From contig JAVHRO010000111.1 in NCBI GenBank assembly GCA_036171675.1, positions 1 to 64,000 on the forward strand: DNA of 64,000 bases. Direction: 5' to 3'. Source of the DNA: Vicingus sp036171675 (GTDB lineage: Bacteria; Bacteroidota; Bacteroidia; Flavobacteriales_E; Vicingaceae). This document shows positions 1-9,144 of this stretch, piece by piece. The notes beneath the pieces are model-generated. The model was given only the letters and a program-made list of their open reading frames with translations, had not been told where the DNA came from and did not search any database. A program made the position numbers and the translations under genes. Position 1 is the first letter of the stretch. Each line of letters begins with the position of its first letter.

Positions 1-788
1 ATATGAATACAACAACGTATACATTTACACCTGATGCAGGACAATGTGCAACAACGACTTCGATGACCATTACAGTAAATTCAGCAACAACACCAACATT
101 TGCAGCAGTAGCAGCGATATGTAGTGGATCAACACTATCAGCGTTACCAACCACATCTACTAATGGAATAACAGGAACATGGTCTCCAGCAATAGATAAT
201 ATGAATACAACAACGTATACATTTACACCTGATGCAGGACAATGTGCAACAACAACAGCCATGACCATTACAGTAAATCCTGCTGATAATGCGGTCATTA
301 GTTATCCTCAAACTACATACTGTATTTTTAATAATGATGCAACTCCTTCAATAACTGGAACAACTGGAGGAACATTTTCTAGTACTCCTGCAGGATTGAT
401 TATTGATGCTGTAACAGGGCTAGTTAGTATCTCAACAAGTGTAGCTGGAACGTATTCAGTTAATTATACCACTGCTGGAATTTGTCCAGTAAATGTTTCA
501 ACTTCTTTGATAGTTGACTTATGTATAGGTATTTCTGAAATAAGTAATTCTACTATCAAGGTTTATCCAAATCCAACGGCAAATACCTTAACCATTGAAT
601 CCTCTATTTTAAGTGTTGATAGAATTAGCTTAATTAACGTTTTGGGTGACAAAGTAGTTGATGTAAATACTTATGGCGCTACAAAATCGATAATTAATGT
701 GAGTGATTTCGCTTTTGGAATATATTTATTGCAACTTCATAACTCTAAAGGAGAAGTGATTTATACACAAAAGATAAGTATTAAATAA
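1..788 (+). CDS. T9SS type A cargo protein, 3' fragment
   Basis: This is the C-terminal 261 residues of a secreted protein whose 5' end lies outside the window (reading frame begins at base 3, open to the edge). It holds Ser/Thr-rich repeat units of 66 residues; bases 3-80 recur almost unchanged at 201-278. After a bacterial immunoglobulin-like stretch it ends in a type IX secretion type A sorting domain: the VYPNPT motif, then short beta strands with GIYLLQL and the terminal KISIK. Such proteins cross the outer membrane through T9SS and are anchored or released at the surface. The function of the missing N-terminus cannot be judged. The first ATG at base 3 is internal and is not the real start. 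Confidence 0.85.
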   Translation, partial: MNTTTYTFTPDAGQCATTTSMTITVNSATTPTFAAVAAICSGSTLSALPTTSTNGITGTWSPAIDNMNTTTYTFTPDAGQCATTTAMTITVNPADNAVISYPQTTYCIFNNDATPSITGTTGGTFSSTPAGLIIDAVTGLVSISTSVAGTYSVNYTTAGICPVNVSTSLIVDLCIGISEISNSTIKVYPNPTANTLTIESSILSVDRISLINVLGDKVVDVNTYGATKSIINVSDFAFGIYLLQLHNSKGEVIYTQKISIK

Positions 789-803
789 TAGTAACTAATT
801 ATT

Positions 804-835
804 AAAAAAGGCGATGAATTTTCATCGCCTTTTTT
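804..835 (+). terminator. Rho-independent terminator after the T9SS cargo gene
   Basis: A near-perfect hairpin with arms AAAAAAGGCGATGAA and TTCATCGCCTTTTTT around a two-base loop begins 15 bases after the stop codon. The arms carry runs of A and T, so it could stop transcription from either side, but only the plus-strand gene ends here. Confidence 0.85.
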
Positions 836-872
836 GTGTTAAATAAATTTCAACGACTTTCAAATAAATGGT

Positions 873-880
873 TAAACTTG
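873..880 (+). promoter_or_regulatory. Possible -7 box for gmd
   Basis: TAAACTTG matches the Bacteroidota -7 consensus TAnnTTTG at all but one position and lies 17 bases before the gmd start codon, just after the preceding terminator. No clear -33 element was seen, so this is tentative. Confidence 0.35.
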
Positions 881-897
881 CATAAATAAAATTAATT

Positions 898-1986
898 ATG
901 AGTAAAGTAGCATTAATAACTGGAGTAACTGGACAGGATGGAGCGTACTTAGCTGAACTTTTATTAAATAAAGGTTACGAAGTACATGGCCTAAAAAGAA
1001 GAAGTTCATTATTTAATACGGATAGAATTGATCATTTGTATCAGGATTTACATGAAAAAAATGTAAAATTCCAGTTACATTATGGAGACATGACTGATTC
1101 AACAAACTTGATACGAATTGTACAACAAGTTAAACCTGATGAAATATACAATTTAGCTGCAATGTCACATGTTCAGGTTTCGTTTGAAACTCCAGAATAT
1201 ACAGCTAATGCTGATGGAATTGGTACTTTACGTTTGTTGGAAGCTATTCGTATTTTAGGGTTAGAAAAAAAGACTCGTTTTTACCAAGCTTCTACGTCAG
1301 AACTTTATGGAAAAGTAATGGAGGTGCCTCAATCTGAGACTACACCTTTTTATCCTCGAAGTCCTTATGCTGTTGCTAAGTTATATGCATTCTGGATTGT
1401 AAAAAATTACAGAGAAGCTTATGGAATGTATGCTTGTAATGGTATTTTATTTAATCATGAAAGTCCGTTGCGAGGAGAAACTTTTGTAACTAGAAAAATT
1501 ACAAGAGGAGTCGCCAAAATAAAACTAGGGTTACAGAAAAAAATATTTTTAGGGAATATTAGTGCAAAACGCGATTGGGGTCATGCAAAAGATTATGTAG
1601 AAGGAATGTGGTTAATGTTGCAACAAAAAGTGGCAGACGATTACGTTTTAGCAACTGGAACAACAACTACTGTTCGCGATTTTGTAACGATGTCGTTTAA
1701 GGAAGTTGGTATCGAAGTTGCGTGGAGTGGTGAAGGGGTAAACGAAAAAGGTACAAACAAAACTACAGGAGAAGTAATTGTTGAAATTGACCCAAAATAT
1801 TTCCGTCCAACAGAAGTAGATTTGTTAATTGGAGACCCATCAAAAGCTCAAAGAGAATTGGGCTGGAAACATAAACATGATTTAGCAAGCATATGTAAAG
1901 ACATGGTTCAAGCTGATTTAGCCTTGTTTGAAAGAGATCAGTATTTAAAAGCAGGTGGTCATGATATTTTAAATCAGTATGAATAA
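898..1986 (+). CDS. gmd: GDP-mannose 4,6-dehydratase
   Basis: Converts GDP-D-mannose to GDP-4-keto-6-deoxy-D-mannose, the first committed step to GDP-L-fucose, in the cytoplasm. The 362-residue length is normal for the family. The N-terminus has the NAD(P)-binding glycine motif GVTGQDGAYLAE, the middle has the catalytic STSELYGK segment, and YAVAK supplies the Tyr-Lys pair of extended short-chain dehydrogenases. Its last eight bases overlap the GDP-L-fucose synthase gene, so the two are translationally coupled. It probably feeds fucose to the polysaccharide locus that follows on the opposite strand. Confidence 0.96.
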   Translation: MSKVALITGVTGQDGAYLAELLLNKGYEVHGLKRRSSLFNTDRIDHLYQDLHEKNVKFQLHYGDMTDSTNLIRIVQQVKPDEIYNLAAMSHVQVSFETPEYTANADGIGTLRLLEAIRILGLEKKTRFYQASTSELYGKVMEVPQSETTPFYPRSPYAVAKLYAFWIVKNYREAYGMYACNGILFNHESPLRGETFVTRKITRGVAKIKLGLQKKIFLGNISAKRDWGHAKDYVEGMWLMLQQKVADDYVLATGTTTTVRDFVTMSFKEVGIEVAWSGEGVNEKGTNKTTGEVIVEIDPKYFRPTEVDLLIGDPSKAQRELGWKHKHDLASICKDMVQADLALFERDQYLKAGGHDILNQYE

Positions 1987-2908
1987 AACAGACAAAATAT
2001 TTATTGCTGGACACAGAGGTATGGTTGGTTCGGCTATCGAAAGAAAGCTGAAAAAAGAAGGTTATATCCATCTGATTACCAAAACATCTGCAGAACTTGA
2101 TTTGAGAAATCAACAAGCAGTTAACGATTTTTTTACTACCGAAAAACCTGATTACGTGTTTATGTCGGCAGCTAAAGTTGGTGGAATACTTGCCAACAAT
2201 ATTTACCGTGCTGAATTTATCTATGATAACTTGATGATTGAATTGAATGTGATACATGCAGCTCATTTTCATCAAGTAAAAAAAATGTTGTTTTTAGGTT
2301 CATCATGTATTTATCCTAAAATGGCTCCTCAACCAATCAAAGAAGAATATCTATTGACTGGAGTTTTAGAACAAACCAACGAACCTTATGCAATAGCTAA
2401 AATTGCTGGTATAAAACTATGTGAATCTTATCGTAGACAATATGGCGCAAATTTTATTTCAGTAATGCCAACCAATTTATACGGCCCAAACGACAATTAC
2501 AATCTAGAAAGTTCACATTTGTTTGCTTCATTTATTCGAAAATTTACCTTAGCCAAAAGAAATGGAGATAAAGAAATTGAAATTTGGGGCGATGGTTCTC
2601 CAAAACGTGAATTTTTGCATGTAGATGATATGGCTGATGCGTGCTATTTCTTGATGCAAAATTATGATGGTGATGAAATCTTTAATATCGGAACAGGAAC
2701 AGATATAAGTGTTTTGGAATTGGCCAATTTAATGAAAGAAATTACCGGTTTTGAAGGAGGATTTAAGTTTGACTCTACCAAACCAAATGGAACACCACGT
2801 AAATTATTGGATGTTTCAAAATTGGAAGCTGTAGGCTGGAAAAGCAAAATTTCGTTAAAAGAAGGTATTCAATTGATTTTTGACGAAGTAAAAGATAGGG
2901 AGTTTTAG
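1979..2908 (+). CDS. fcl: GDP-L-fucose synthase
   Basis: A bifunctional 3,5-epimerase/4-reductase that finishes GDP-L-fucose synthesis from the product of Gmd. At 309 residues it is full length. It has the nucleotide-binding motif AGHRGMVGSAI at the N-terminus, the family signature SSCIYPK, and the catalytic YAIAK motif. The ATG lies inside the end of gmd (eight-base overlap), typical of a two-gene operon. The gene is also called wcaG in colanic-acid clusters. A dyad without a T run (2920-2936, arms CCCTCCC and GGGAGGG) follows the stop. Confidence 0.96.
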   Translation: MNKTDKIFIAGHRGMVGSAIERKLKKEGYIHLITKTSAELDLRNQQAVNDFFTTEKPDYVFMSAAKVGGILANNIYRAEFIYDNLMIELNVIHAAHFHQVKKMLFLGSSCIYPKMAPQPIKEEYLLTGVLEQTNEPYAIAKIAGIKLCESYRRQYGANFISVMPTNLYGPNDNYNLESSHLFASFIRKFTLAKRNGDKEIEIWGDGSPKREFLHVDDMADACYFLMQNYDGDEIFNIGTGTDISVLELANLMKEITGFEGGFKFDSTKPNGTPRKLLDVSKLEAVGWKSKISLKEGIQLIFDEVKDREF

Positions 2909-2987
2909 CTCCCACCCAACCCTCCCAAAGGGAGGGCAAAAGTATTGCAATAAATTCATTTCATAATTACCAATACCATAATCTTTA

Positions 2988-3091
2988 TGTCATTCTGAAC
3001 GACGTTTTATTGAAACTTTAGTTTCAAGATAAAACGAAGTGATGAATCTTATTGCTTAAAATGAAGATGTTTCGACAAGCTCAACATGACA
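2988..3091. repeat. Palindromic intergenic repeat element
   Basis: A roughly 104-base element with imperfect terminal inverted repeats (TGTCATTCTGA at the left end, TCAACATGACA at the right) and an internal hairpin with arms CGTTTTATTGAAACT and TTTCAAGATAAAACG. Elements of this style, starting with TGTCATT and containing a CTGAAC...GTTTCGACAAGC pattern, are widespread between convergent genes in Bacteroidota. It sits between convergent fcl and a minus-strand glycosyltransferase and may help end transcription. The rest of 2909-3118 is non-coding. Confidence 0.6.
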
Positions 3092-3118
3092 AAAAAAAGT
3101 ACAATTTAAAAAGTCCGA

Positions 3119-3874
3119 TTACTTTCGTACAAATTGTAAAATTTTTGAAAGTGGCTTAAAAATAAGGGTAAAAACATGAGGCTTTAAGCCATTCACTTCC
3201 CAAGCTTTGCGGTCTTCTTGATTTGCCTTTAGTCTATTTTTTATGCTTGAATTGCTCATGCCTCCAACTCTCATTTTAACAATAACTCTTGGTAAATACG
3301 AAATACTTACATTGTAACGATGAATAAATCGGAGCATAATTTCATAATCTGCAGCCGATTTAAACTGTAAATCAAACAAACCGTGTTTTTGATAAACTTC
3401 TTTTTTTACAAAAAACGTAGGGTGGGGAGGCATCCAGCCTTTTAAAAATAATCCTTCTTTATAAGGTTTCGATTTCCAGTAACGAACAATTTTGTTGGTA
3501 TCAACAGCATCAATATAATACAAATCGGCATAAAGTGTATCAGTTTTTTCTTTTTCGAAAGTTGCCACCACATCAGCAATTACGTTGTTGTCAATATAAA
3601 AATCATCGGAGTTAAGGTTGGCAATAATATCACCAGTGGCAAGACTAATCCCTTTGTTGATAGCATCATAAATACCATTGTCCTTTTCCGAAACTACTTT
3701 TGTTATTTGTTTCTTGTATTTATTGATAATGGTTAACGTATTATCGCTAGAAACTCCATCAATCAAAATATATTCAATATTCGGGTACGATTGATTAACT
3801 ACAGATTTTATAGTGTCCTCTATAGTTTTCTCGCTATTGTAACAAACGGTTATTATGGAAACTTTTGGAGTCAA
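3119..3874 (-). CDS. Family 2 glycosyltransferase
   Basis: A 251-residue GT-A fold transferase, expected to add a sugar to the lipid-linked repeat unit on the cytoplasmic face. The N-terminus has the family signature VSIITVCYNSEKTIEDTIKS, then ILIDGVSSDNT, and a nucleotide-binding NSDD segment (the DxD position). There is no membrane segment. The only usable start is TTG at 3874, since an in-frame stop occurs upstream and no ATG lies near the conserved beginning. It starts five bases after the acyltransferase stop and is the last gene of a minus-strand run beginning at 6762. The donor sugar cannot be predicted. Confidence 0.9.
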   Translation of the reverse strand: MTPKVSIITVCYNSEKTIEDTIKSVVNQSYPNIEYILIDGVSSDNTLTIINKYKKQITKVVSEKDNGIYDAINKGISLATGDIIANLNSDDFYIDNNVIADVVATFEKEKTDTLYADLYYIDAVDTNKIVRYWKSKPYKEGLFLKGWMPPHPTFFVKKEVYQKHGLFDLQFKSAADYEIMLRFIHRYNVSISYLPRVIVKMRVGGMSNSSIKNRLKANQEDRKAWEVNGLKPHVFTLIFKPLSKILQFVRK

Positions 3875-3879
3875 ATTAA

Positions 3880-4998
3880 CTATTTTTTTAAAGAAATAGA
3901 GGAATTTTTGGAAATGATTTTAGCATATTTTCCTTTCAATTTTAAAAAATAAGATTCGAAATGTTTATAGGATAAGGAAGCTAATCCAATAGTACCGAAA
4001 ATTACTATTGAATAAACGAATAAATAATCGGAAAGGGAGCCTTTAGGATGGTAGTTAATGATTTTTGTTAAAATATAACTTGTTGTAACAATAACAATCA
4101 TGTGAAAAACATACATTCCGTATGAAATTTTCCCAATAAAATCTAAAATTTTATGTTCAAGATTAATGATGGTTTTTTTGTTTGTACTTATGTTTAAAAT
4201 AATAATGATGTAAAATATAGCATGCATTTCTTTATCTATTATTGAGAATAAATGTAACGGTTTATAAAAAATAGATACTATTAATACGATCCATGCTAAT
4301 ATTTGAAGAATAGGGTGATAAATAATTTTTAAGATATTACTTTTTATAAAATATAAGTATGCACCAATTCCTCCAATAGCCATACAATCAAAACACGAGG
4401 TGTCAATTATCCTAAAAATAGTTTTATTGTCTAGAAATCGTGAAAATAATTTGATGATTAAATAGATGATAATAATTATGACTAAAGATTTTAAAATATT
4501 TTTCGATTTATTAACCAAAAATGGCCAAAAAGCATAAAATTGTTCCTCAACCCCAACTGACCATAAAGGAGTGATAGTTGTTATTCCAAGTCCCATTCCA
4601 TAACCTACATTTGATAAAAATAAAGAGTAGAGTGCAAAAGTTTTTAATACATTGTTTTCAGGGAAAGAAATGAGACTAGGCTTGATGATAAATAAAATGG
4701 CTGTAATGACTATTGCTGCATAAAAAATTGGCCATATTCTCAATATTCTTCTTACATAAAATTTAGGTAAATCAATTTTATTAAACTGTTTTTTTTCAGA
4801 TAACAATAAGAAAGTGATTAAAAATCCACTTAACACAAAAAATAAAACAACACCATAACCTGCCATGCCTGTTTCGTGATAACCTAAAGATTGAAGTTCA
4901 AAATATCTAAAGAATTGATCAATATGAAATACAATAACGATAAGTGCTGCAATAGCTCTTATTCCATTTAATCCAGGAAGATAAATTTGTTTGCTCAT
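3880..4998 (-). CDS. Acyltransferase 3 family membrane protein
   Basis: A 372-residue integral membrane O-acyltransferase, of the type that acetylates exopolysaccharide or O-antigen sugars. About ten hydrophobic segments are visible. The N-terminus has the family landmarks: LNGIRAIAALIVIVFHI, with the conserved His in the first membrane segment, and RRILRIWPIFY. The middle has the LWSVGVEEQFY motif typical of the family. It lies between a WcaF-like acetyltransferase and a glycosyltransferase, so a role in decorating the polysaccharide is likely. The substrate is unknown. Confidence 0.92.
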   Translation of the reverse strand: MSKQIYLPGLNGIRAIAALIVIVFHIDQFFRYFELQSLGYHETGMAGYGVVLFFVLSGFLITFLLLSEKKQFNKIDLPKFYVRRILRIWPIFYAAIVITAILFIIKPSLISFPENNVLKTFALYSLFLSNVGYGMGLGITTITPLWSVGVEEQFYAFWPFLVNKSKNILKSLVIIIIIYLIIKLFSRFLDNKTIFRIIDTSCFDCMAIGGIGAYLYFIKSNILKIIYHPILQILAWIVLIVSIFYKPLHLFSIIDKEMHAIFYIIIILNISTNKKTIINLEHKILDFIGKISYGMYVFHMIVIVTTSYILTKIINYHPKGSLSDYLFVYSIVIFGTIGLASLSYKHFESYFLKLKGKYAKIISKNSSISLKK

Positions 4999-5011
4999 TA
5001 AAATTATTTAA

Positions 5012-5566
5012 CTAACTAGTCTCAATTCTTCTATCCTTTATTTTAACAGCAGGATTTCCACGGTATATAGAATTTGAATCTAAATCAGATGTAGCAACTG
5101 AAAGTACAGTAAGTAATGAATTTCTTTTTAACGTTACACCAAGGCAAACAATAGATTGAGCCCCAACCCACGTACCATCTTCCAAAGTAATAGGTTTTAC
5201 AATTAAATCGAATGTTGATTTACTATGGTTGTGATTTCCACACAAAATCATTGCACCTTGAGAAACGCAACAATTTTTGCCTATAGAAACTTCATCTAAA
5301 TTATCTATCCATACATTTTCTCCTATCCATGAATAATCTCCGATTGCTAATTTCCATGGGTATTTTATATTCACTTTTGGTTTAATATTTACTCCTTTTC
5401 CAATTTGAGCTCCAAAAAGTTTTAAAAGGAATACTTTAAACGAGGATATAGGGATGATATACGAATTCAAAAATGTGGCATTAACACAATACCAAATTAG
5501 TAGAGTTAGTATACTCTTGCCTGGTTTAAACCAGTCGTTGTTGTATTTATTAAGTTCTACTTTCAA
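5012..5566 (-). CDS. WcaF-like hexapeptide acetyltransferase
   Basis: A 184-residue left-handed beta-helix acyltransferase resembling the colanic-acid acetyltransferase WcaF. It begins with the family pattern LNKYNNDWFKPGKS and contains hexapeptide-repeat stretches such as IGDYSWIGENVWI, followed by the catalytic NHNHSKS segment and the closing RGNPAVK motif. It would transfer acetyl from acetyl-CoA to a sugar hydroxyl. The start is TTG at 5566; upstream stops exclude an ATG, and the alignment to the family begin fits this start. Only two bases separate it from the preceding glycosyltransferase stop. Confidence 0.9.
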   Translation of the reverse strand: MKVELNKYNNDWFKPGKSILTLLIWYCVNATFLNSYIIPISSFKVFLLKLFGAQIGKGVNIKPKVNIKYPWKLAIGDYSWIGENVWIDNLDEVSIGKNCCVSQGAMILCGNHNHSKSTFDLIVKPITLEDGTWVGAQSIVCLGVTLKRNSLLTVLSVATSDLDSNSIYRGNPAVKIKDRRIETS

Positions 5567-5568
5567 TC

Positions 5569-6762
5569 TTAAGAAAATAATTTTTTAGTATTGGAAATGT
5601 CTTTTGTTACATCAATTTGATCTTTGACAAAGCTAAAACAATTATTTCTAATTGTATTGTATTCATCTTGATTCATGTGAATACATTTTTTAATGACCTC
5701 AATAAATTTATTTTGGTATTCCAATTCAATTTCCCAACCAATATTTTTTTTATCTAAATGTTTCCAAGGAGTATTATTACTAAGTATTAAACCACAACCT
5801 GCAGTTAATGCTTCAACAATAACATGACCATAGTTTTCATGTAAGGTTGGTAAGAATAAAAAGTGATATTGAGAAAGAATCTTGTTAACGTCAGAAGGGT
5901 TTATTTCACTAATATATTTGGCATTTACATTATTTCTGTCAATAAAGGACAAACACTCATTCCAATAATCTTGATCTTCTATAGAACCATATATACTTAG
6001 TTCAACAGTGTTGTCTGCAACCTTTTTTAAGGTATCAATTGCATACAGTAGATTTTTTTTTGGAGATATTCTAGAAAAGAAAACCAATTTGAGTTGATTG
6101 GGGAGTTTTTCGATGAGATGATTGGTTGTTTTTATGATTGCAATGTTTGAAGCAATTTGAACAGCTACTTTGTTTCCGAAAATAGTTTTAATATCTTGTG
6201 CTTCTTCAACATTGGTAGCATGCCATGTTACATTTTTATACAATCCAATAAATTTTGAAATAGTAAGGAACAATTTCTTTTTTATCGGTTTTAGAGATAG
6301 AGCACCTTTACCTAACATACCTCTGGGGGCAATAATTATTTTAGAAGCTAGTTTCAATTTTTTAATTGCTCTGAGCGGATCGATGGTGTAATTTTTTGAA
6401 AAAACACTATTGAAATAAATACAAGAATATGGATTGTTTTGTAGTTCGTTTTTAATAAAATCGATTCGATACTCAGGGGTTAAATAAACGATTGAATAAT
6501 TCTCTTTTGTAATCCATTTATTCAATTCAATATTTTGATAGGAATTCAAGTCGTCGATATCTTTATCAGAGGTAATGATATAAAAGCTAAAATCTTGGTG
6601 TAAGGAATTTACCATGTTTGAAACCGACTTTATTGGTCCACCAGCTTTATAACCGGGTAAAAACCAATCGATAAAAATTAATATTTTTGGCTTATTCAAG
6701 CTGATAATTTTTTGTTTTAAATAATTTAATTCTAAATGTAAAATTTCTAATTCAATTATCAC
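5569..6762 (-). CDS. GT4-like glycosyltransferase
   Basis: A GT-B glycosyltransferase of up to 397 residues. The N-terminal domain begins KPKILIFIDWFLPGYKAGGP, with the glycine-rich acceptor-site loop, and the C-terminal domain has HENYGHVIVEALTAGC, the ExxxxE donor-binding motif of family GT4. The longest start is GTG at 6762; the conserved region begins after TTG at 6699, which is an equally reasonable start and would remove 21 poorly conserved residues. It is the first gene of the minus-strand run 6762-3119 and is divergent from the gene at 6857 across 94 bases that must hold both promoters. Confidence 0.88.
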   Translation of the reverse strand: MIIELEILHLELNYLKQKIISLNKPKILIFIDWFLPGYKAGGPIKSVSNMVNSLHQDFSFYIITSDKDIDDLNSYQNIELNKWITKENYSIVYLTPEYRIDFIKNELQNNPYSCIYFNSVFSKNYTIDPLRAIKKLKLASKIIIAPRGMLGKGALSLKPIKKKLFLTISKFIGLYKNVTWHATNVEEAQDIKTIFGNKVAVQIASNIAIIKTTNHLIEKLPNQLKLVFFSRISPKKNLLYAIDTLKKVADNTVELSIYGSIEDQDYWNECLSFIDRNNVNAKYISEINPSDVNKILSQYHFLFLPTLHENYGHVIVEALTAGCGLILSNNTPWKHLDKKNIGWEIELEYQNKFIEVIKKCIHMNQDEYNTIRNNCFSFVKDQIDVTKDISNTKKLFS

Positions 6763-6856
6763 TTAATATTTTGGTATTTTCGTTTTTGGTAATACAATTT
6801 ACAGATAATTTTTTAAAAACATACCCATTCGCTGTTAGCATTTAAATCATTGAAGT

Positions 6857-7849
6857 ATGAAAGTAGTTTTTTTTCAACGTAAACCTAGACCTAATAAAAA
6901 TTTTAGTTTAGAAATATTATTTGACCAAATCAGAGATAATTTACCTCAAGACATTAGTTGGAAAATAGAAATAGCCAAATATTATAGCAACGGGTTTTTT
7001 AAAAGGGTTTATATTGCACTTGAAGCCATCTTTAAACAAGGAGATGTAAATCATGTTACTGGAGATATTAATTTTTTAACTATTTTTTTAAAAAAAAGAA
7101 AAACAATATTAACGGTGTTGGATTTAGGGTTTATGAATCATCCTAATCCTATTGCAAGAAAAATATTACAACTTTTTTGGGTTCAGTTACCTGTAAAAAG
7201 AGCTGGATATATTACTACCATATCGGCAGCAACAAAAAATGAATTATTGAAATTTGTAAATGTTGACAAAAAAAAAATTAGGGTCATGTATATTCCTGTA
7301 GCAAAAGGAATGGAATACTCTCCAAAAACATTTAACACAATCACACCTATAATTTTACAAATTGGTACTAAAGAAAATAAAAACGTATTAAGATTAGCAC
7401 AGGCTTTAAAAGGAATTGCCTGTCAATTAGAAATTGTGGGGGAGCTAAATCAGGAACAAATATCGACTTTAGTTGAGAATAACATCAATTATCACAATTC
7501 TGTAAACATAACAAACGAAGAACTCAGAGAGAAATATGGAAAAGCTGATTTGTTAGCCTTCGTTTCAACTTACGAAGGCTTTGGGATGCCAATAGTTGAA
7601 GCACAAATTGTTGGCAGACCCGTAATTACGAGTAATTTACTCTCTATGCCTGAAGTAGCAGGTGAAGGATCTCTTTTAGTTAACCCGTACAGTGTAGAGG
7701 AAATTAGAAGAGGTGTTCTTAAAATTATTGAAGATGAAGTATATAGAAATGATTTAATTGAAAAAGGAAGAAAAAATGCTATTCGTTTTTCTGTAGAAAA
7801 AATAACCAATCAATATGCAGATTTGTACAGAAGTATAGCAAATCAATAA
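6857..7849 (+). CDS. GT1/GT4-type glycosyltransferase, lone plus-strand gene
   Basis: A 330-residue glycosyltransferase of the GT-B fold. The C-terminal domain has TYEGFGMPIVEAQIVGRPV, the donor-binding signature, and SMPEVAGEGSLLV, usual in mannosyltransferase-like members. The N-terminal domain is short for the family. It is the only plus-strand gene inside the polysaccharide locus between 3119 and 26330 and is convergent with the Wzy-like gene, with seven bases between the stops. This orientation suggests separate regulation or a later insertion. Donor and acceptor are not predictable. Confidence 0.87.
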   Translation: MKVVFFQRKPRPNKNFSLEILFDQIRDNLPQDISWKIEIAKYYSNGFFKRVYIALEAIFKQGDVNHVTGDINFLTIFLKKRKTILTVLDLGFMNHPNPIARKILQLFWVQLPVKRAGYITTISAATKNELLKFVNVDKKKIRVMYIPVAKGMEYSPKTFNTITPIILQIGTKENKNVLRLAQALKGIACQLEIVGELNQEQISTLVENNINYHNSVNITNEELREKYGKADLLAFVSTYEGFGMPIVEAQIVGRPVITSNLLSMPEVAGEGSLLVNPYSVEEIRRGVLKIIEDEVYRNDLIEKGRKNAIRFSVEKITNQYADLYRSIANQ

Positions 7850-7856
7850 AAAAGAT

Positions 7857-9116
7857 TTATTGTCCTTCATCGTTGGTGGGCAAAATATTTTTGAATAACC
7901 AAATAATTCCAAATGATACTATTGATGCTTTAACAAGGTGATTTAAAACAATTACCAACTCAGTTTCTGCTTTCACTACTTGTAAAAATATTAACGGGAT
8001 AAAGAATAACAATAGCGTTGTACTGTTCTGAAAACGAATGAGGTATTTCCAAAATATGGTTAATAACCAACCCCAAATAAACATAAAAATAAAACCTCCA
8101 TTTCTACCATAATTTGCATAAGATTCACCTAAAATACTAATACCCATAGAGGTATCATCCCTAATGGATAGACCTGTAAATTTTCTAAAGTTTTCTCTAC
8201 CACTTGCATTGGTTTTATTTTCTGAAAAAAAACGAGGTAGGAGAGAGGAAGTTATCGCTTCTTTTACGGTGCCTCCATTTGCAAATGGTTCGTGTTTTGG
8301 AACATTCTTAAAAATAGCTGATATGATCCAGCCTTGGTTCAATCTAACATTTAATTCATTGGCATCTTTTTCATTGGAAACAATACTATTGTTAAAAGCC
8401 GTATTCATAACCATCTCAGAAAATAACCCAATCGGATCAACAGCATCTGGCAATTGTTTTCTAAAATTTACCTTGATAGTTTGAATAACCGCTGCGCTAA
8501 AAAAGGCTGCAATAATAATAGCAATAGTATAGATTCGTTTTGTTTTATTTTTTATGGACCATATAAAAAACAGAAATACACTCCACAGAATTAAATTATG
8601 GAAGAATCCCGTTTTTATTGACGTGTATAATAACCACAGAATACTTAAATAGGCTAAAAAATTATATTTTCTGGATTTTTGAATTAATATGATACTGGCA
8701 CCGACATATATTAAGTTGCTTAAAAGGTAAAATATAAATGCTAGAGATTGTGGTAAGAATTTACCTAAAGAGGTTGATAAAAAACCAATTGTAATAAACG
8801 CTACGGCATGATTATTATAGCTTTCGACGTTTAAGTTAAGAGGAGTGGGTTTAAAGTACGTGATAAAATAGTAGGGAATAACAAAAGCGAAATATAAAGG
8901 AACTACAACAGACATGTATTGATGTTCAGGTACATACATGTAATACTTTTGATCAGAAACAATAGTGGAATAATCAATATATGGGCCAACAATCCACTGT
9001 AAACCAGCAATCAAGTACATGATGTCTAAAATCGGTAAATCGTTACCTACTTTTTTTATTAATTGAAAGGCAACTAACGCGACTAAAATAAAACCTACAA
9101 GTGTTAAAAATATCAT
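7857..9116 (-). CDS. Wzy-like polysaccharide polymerase (candidate)
   Basis: A 419-residue hydrophobic protein with about ten to twelve membrane segments and a large central loop (roughly residues 210-330) rich in charged residues. It lacks a recognisable transporter motif. Topology, size and position among glycosyltransferases next to a flippase/Wzz-type system fit an O-antigen polymerase joining repeat units in the periplasm. These enzymes diverge strongly in sequence, so the assignment rests on topology and context. It is the last gene of the long minus-strand operon. Confidence 0.68.
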   Translation of the reverse strand: MIFLTLVGFILVALVAFQLIKKVGNDLPILDIMYLIAGLQWIVGPYIDYSTIVSDQKYYMYVPEHQYMSVVVPLYFAFVIPYYFITYFKPTPLNLNVESYNNHAVAFITIGFLSTSLGKFLPQSLAFIFYLLSNLIYVGASIILIQKSRKYNFLAYLSILWLLYTSIKTGFFHNLILWSVFLFFIWSIKNKTKRIYTIAIIIAAFFSAAVIQTIKVNFRKQLPDAVDPIGLFSEMVMNTAFNNSIVSNEKDANELNVRLNQGWIISAIFKNVPKHEPFANGGTVKEAITSSLLPRFFSENKTNASGRENFRKFTGLSIRDDTSMGISILGESYANYGRNGGFIFMFIWGWLLTIFWKYLIRFQNSTTLLLFFIPLIFLQVVKAETELVIVLNHLVKASIVSFGIIWLFKNILPTNDEGQ

Positions 9117-9144
9117 TAAGGGTAAAGTTATAAAAGGAAATAAT

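Noticed and set aside
1763..2275. A 170-codon minus-strand open frame across gmd/fcl
   Set aside because: It lies antisense to two well-conserved genes, has no family features and reads as low-complexity Cys/Phe/Leu-rich sequence.
8164..8484. A 106-codon plus-strand open frame inside the Wzy-like gene
   Set aside because: It is antisense to a continuous membrane-protein frame with the right codon pattern; no start signal or motif supports it.
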